Below, piece after piece: positions 53,251 through 53,383 of a stretch of DNA of 53,383 nt. Below the pieces are notes generated by a model. The model did no database searches. It saw nothing but the letters and a program-made list of their open reading frames with translations, and was not told the origin of the DNA. Within the stretch, counting starts at the first letter, position 1; each line of letters opens with the position of its first letter. Made by a program: the position numbers and the translations under genes. The DNA is from Gammaproteobacteria bacterium (GTDB lineage: Bacteria; Pseudomonadota; Gammaproteobacteria; Steroidobacterales; Steroidobacteraceae). The stretch lies in NCBI GenBank assembly GCA_025355165.1, contig JANYAD010000119.1, positions 1 to 53,383 of the forward strand. Direction: 5' to 3'.

Positions 53251-53383
53251 ATGCAAGAGGATACAACTGAGAGCTTGAAGGATGCGATTCGAGTTGATGC
53301 CGGCCAGTTACGGAGCCATATTGATGAAGCCGTGCGCTCAAGCGTCGAGGAGACGCTGAACGGATTGTTGGATGCCGAGGCGG
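53251..53383 (+). mobile_element. IS256-family (mutator) transposase, N-terminal part
   Basis: The last 133 bases encode MQEDTTESLKDAIRVDAGQL followed by HIDEAVRSSVEETLNGLLDAEA. The pattern VRxSVEETLNxLLDAEA is the usual start of mutator-type transposases of the IS256 family. The gene runs off the right edge. The element's left terminal repeat should lie between 53132 and 53250, but I cannot define it because the other end is not in the window. It marks the edge of the accessory block. Confidence 0.8.

Overview
The window looks like chromosome of a hopanoid-making, free-living Gammaproteobacterium. Two outer-membrane TonB-dependent receptors, osmoregulated periplasmic glucan genes, a CopLAB copper system, CtlX, PlsY, BirA and a SPOR-domain protein support this. 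A Steroidobacterales/Nevskiales/Xanthomonadales-type soil or freshwater lineage is my inference from gene content only; there is no rRNA or other taxonomic marker. I found no tRNA, rRNA or CRISPR array.

Layout. 1-7 kb: 5' end of a TonB-dependent receptor, a divergent YncE-like beta-propeller and thioredoxin 2, an MHS transporter coupled to an exported methyltransferase-like protein, an exported two-domain VOC protein coupled to a lipoprotein, and a Crp/Fnr regulator. 7-10.3 kb: a minus-strand copLAB operon with a dyad over its likely promoter. 10.4-14.5 kb: an SRPBCC protein, then a compact minus-strand housekeeping operon ctlX-plsY-birA-SPOR-small membrane protein. 14.5-19.9 kb: opgG-opgH-opgD for periplasmic glucans. 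19.9-21.4 kb: an ECF sigma factor with an RskA-like anti-sigma factor. 21.7-32 kb: the hopanoid locus. The minus-strand genes run squalene synthase, squalene-hopene cyclase, hpnG, hpnA, idi, hpnH, ispA and an unrecognised gene; dxs is divergent. 32-34.5 kb: a secreted protein, a second ECF sigma factor and a membrane protein with periplasmic ankyrin repeats in the anti-sigma position. 34.7-40.5 kb: a CocE-type hydrolase with an MHS transporter, an enoyl-CoA hydratase-like protein, a methyltransferase and a glutathione S-transferase. 40.7-43.2 kb: a small stress-type group (DUF2934, DUF6496, Tat-exported SDR, hemerythrin, small membrane protein). 43.2-44 kb is gene-poor. 44-53.4 kb is an accessory block that looks richer in A+T: AraC regulator, tannase/feruloyl-esterase, TonB receptor, two acyl-CoA synthetases, and the start of an IS256-family transposase at the right edge.

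How the genes work together. The hopanoid locus covers much of the route in one place: DXS starts the MEP pathway, IDI and IspA make farnesyl diphosphate, a one-step-type squalene synthase makes squalene, SHC cyclises it, and HpnH/HpnG add and trim the C5 side-chain precursor. No hpnC/hpnE partner is present. The accessory block reads as uptake (TonB receptor), ester cleavage (tannase family) and CoA activation (two ligases) of aromatic or fatty acids under an AraC regulator. Many neighbouring genes overlap by four bases (ATGA, GTGA or TTGA), which decides several start codons. All functions are inferred by reading the sequence; no database search was run.
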